Shown one piece after another: positions 31,300-32,041 of a stretch of DNA of 32,041 bases. Origin of the DNA: Nitrospiraceae bacterium (GTDB lineage Bacteria > Nitrospirota > Nitrospiria > Nitrospirales > Nitrospiraceae). The notes below the pieces were generated by a model that was not told where the DNA came from, searched no databases, and saw only the letters and a list, made by a program, of their open reading frames with translations. The DNA lies in the NCBI GenBank assembly GCA_013140715.1, contig JABFSG010000046.1, forward strand, positions 1-32,041, written 5' to 3'. Positions within the stretch are counted from its first letter, which is position 1; every line of letters starts with the position of its first letter. A program made the position numbers and the translations under genes.

Positions 31300-31383
31300 C
31301 ATAGCCAACCTTTTGCCGAGTTCAATGATGCGCTTGAAAAAACCGCAGAGGACCGAGTGAATGTTGCAGGGGAAAATCTCGGT
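31300..31383. repeat. Left arm of a perfect 84-bp inverted repeat
   Basis: 31300-31383 is the exact reverse complement of 31958-32041. Its last 24 bases repeat the beginning of the purU open frame. The right copy runs to the window edge, so the repeat may be longer. Confidence 0.95.
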
Positions 31384-31400
31384 AATTGGACTTTCTTTAT

Positions 31401-31430
31401 CTCAACCTTAGTCTAAACCTCAGCCTCCCT
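31401..31430. repeat. 6-bp-period repeat tract (copy)
   Basis: The tract reads CTCAAC, CTTAGT, CTAAAC, CTCAGC, CTCCCT, 29 bp before the end of the purU frame. The CCTTAGTCTAAACCT segment recurs at 9872 with one change. Confidence 0.5.
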
Positions 31431-31458
31431 CGTGCTAGAAGACTTTTGGGGCTTCCGG

Positions 31459-31980
31459 CTAATCAAACACGACTGTTTTTCTGCCATACACCAGCACCCG
31501 TCGTTCGACATGGCGGCGCACAGCCCGGGCCAGGACAATTTCTTCCAGGTCCCGCCCCTTCCTCACCAGATCATCGACCGTATCCCGATGGCCTATGCGC
31601 ATGACATCCTGCTCGATGATGGGCCCCTCATCCAGATCGTCCGTGGCATAGTGCGCCGTGGCCCCGATAATTTTTACGCCCCGGTCATAGGCCTGCCGAT
31701 AGGGGTTGGCGCCGATAAACGCCGGGAGGAATGAGTGGTGGATATTGATGACCGGACAGCCGACCTGTGACAGAAAACCGGCGCTGAGGATTTGCATGTA
31801 ACGGGCCATGACCACGAGCTCCACATGATGATCCTTCAGCAACGAGAGGACTTGCTGTTCCTGCTGCGGCTTGGTCTCTTTGGTCACGGGACAGACGGAA
31901 AAGGGAATCTTGAACAGCTCGGCCCAGCCGGCGCAGGCATCGTGATTGGAAATAATCACCGAGATTTTCCCCTGCAACAT
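31459..31980 (-). pseudogene. purU: Formyltetrahydrofolate deformylase, 5'-truncated
   Basis: The open frame of 173 codons covers the C-terminal formyltransferase-like domain of PurU. Recognisable are VIISNHDACAGWAE, VVMARYMQIL, INIHHSFLPAFIGANPYRQA with the catalytic His region, GVKIIGATAHYATDDLDEGP and VYGRKTVVFD at the end. PurU releases formate from 10-formyl-THF to balance one-carbon units for purine synthesis. The usual length is about 280 aa with an N-terminal ACT domain. Here about 110 N-terminal residues are missing, and an in-frame TGA directly precedes the first ATG. That ATG has no family equivalent as a start. The break coincides with the inverted repeat, so the gene is either broken or misassembled. 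Confidence 0.75.
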
Positions 31981-32041
31981 TCACTCGGTCCTCTGCGGTT
32001 TTTTCAAGCGCATCATTGAACTCGGCAAAAGGTTGGCTATG
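31958..32041. repeat. Right arm of a perfect 84-bp inverted repeat
   Basis: Exact reverse complement of 31300-31383, running to the last base of the window. It contains the first eight codons of the purU frame and the sequence just upstream of them. The arms enclose 574 bp holding the rest of purU. Confidence 0.95.

Noticed and set aside
31113..31325. 70-codon minus-strand open frame near the right end
   Set aside because: It runs into the inverted repeat and has no start signal or family resemblance.

Overview
The window looks like the chromosome of a Nitrospira-like bacterium (phylum Nitrospirota) with an integrated filamentous phage (inovirus) in the left quarter. The host call rests on family-level recognition of the genes, a GC-rich base composition (judged by eye) and intergenic repeat types I associate with Nitrospira. 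No database search was possible.

Positions 1 to about 7264 are the inovirus prophage. In order it carries a Rep_trans replication initiator, a zinc-ribbon ORF, a gpV-like ssDNA-binding protein, two tiny hydrophobic ORFs (one resembling Ff pVII), a pIII-like adsorption protein, a pVI-like minor coat protein, a possible ribbon-helix-helix protein, the Zot/pI assembly ATPase, a 35-aa membrane peptide, a pVIII-like major coat protein with signal peptide, and a second pVIII-like peptide without one. Then come a RadC/JAMM protein on the opposite strand, an excisionase-type HTH protein and a tyrosine integrase. The integrase abuts the 3' end of tRNA-Lys(CTT), the likely attachment site. The left prophage end lies outside the window, and no secretin (pIV) gene is visible.

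Positions 7265 to 15692 hold tRNA-Lys and tRNA-Arg, a CxxxCxxCC (YkgJ-type) protein with a hypothetical partner, an HU protein with a clear promoter and terminator, a MoaD/ThiS-like protein, a hypothetical protein and RmlC. A redox-flavoured run follows: rubrerythrin, a GlpC/HdrD-type iron-sulfur protein, DUF3501 and a tandem PTPS-like protein. Peroxiredoxin and thioredoxin-like genes lie on the other strand.

Positions 15693 to 28510 hold a hypothetical gene behind typA/bipA, a class A penicillin-binding protein, full-length gcvP, an SdhA/FrdA-type flavoprotein without its partner subunits, and an OmpR-type two-component pair. Between them are several palindromic dispersed repeats.

Positions 28559 to 32041 hold an HxlR regulator divergent from a tautomerase and a zinc alcohol dehydrogenase. 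Two near-identical palindromes lie between them and look like operators; this is probably an electrophile- or aldehyde-responsive module. The window ends in a 5'-truncated purU flanked by a perfect inverted repeat of at least 84 bp, either a rearrangement or a contig-end artefact.

Three families of intergenic repeats recur: degenerate 9-bp-period hairpins (three copies), degenerate 6-bp-period tracts (three copies), and long palindromes sharing a TTTTTCAGCAG end (two copies and a fragment).
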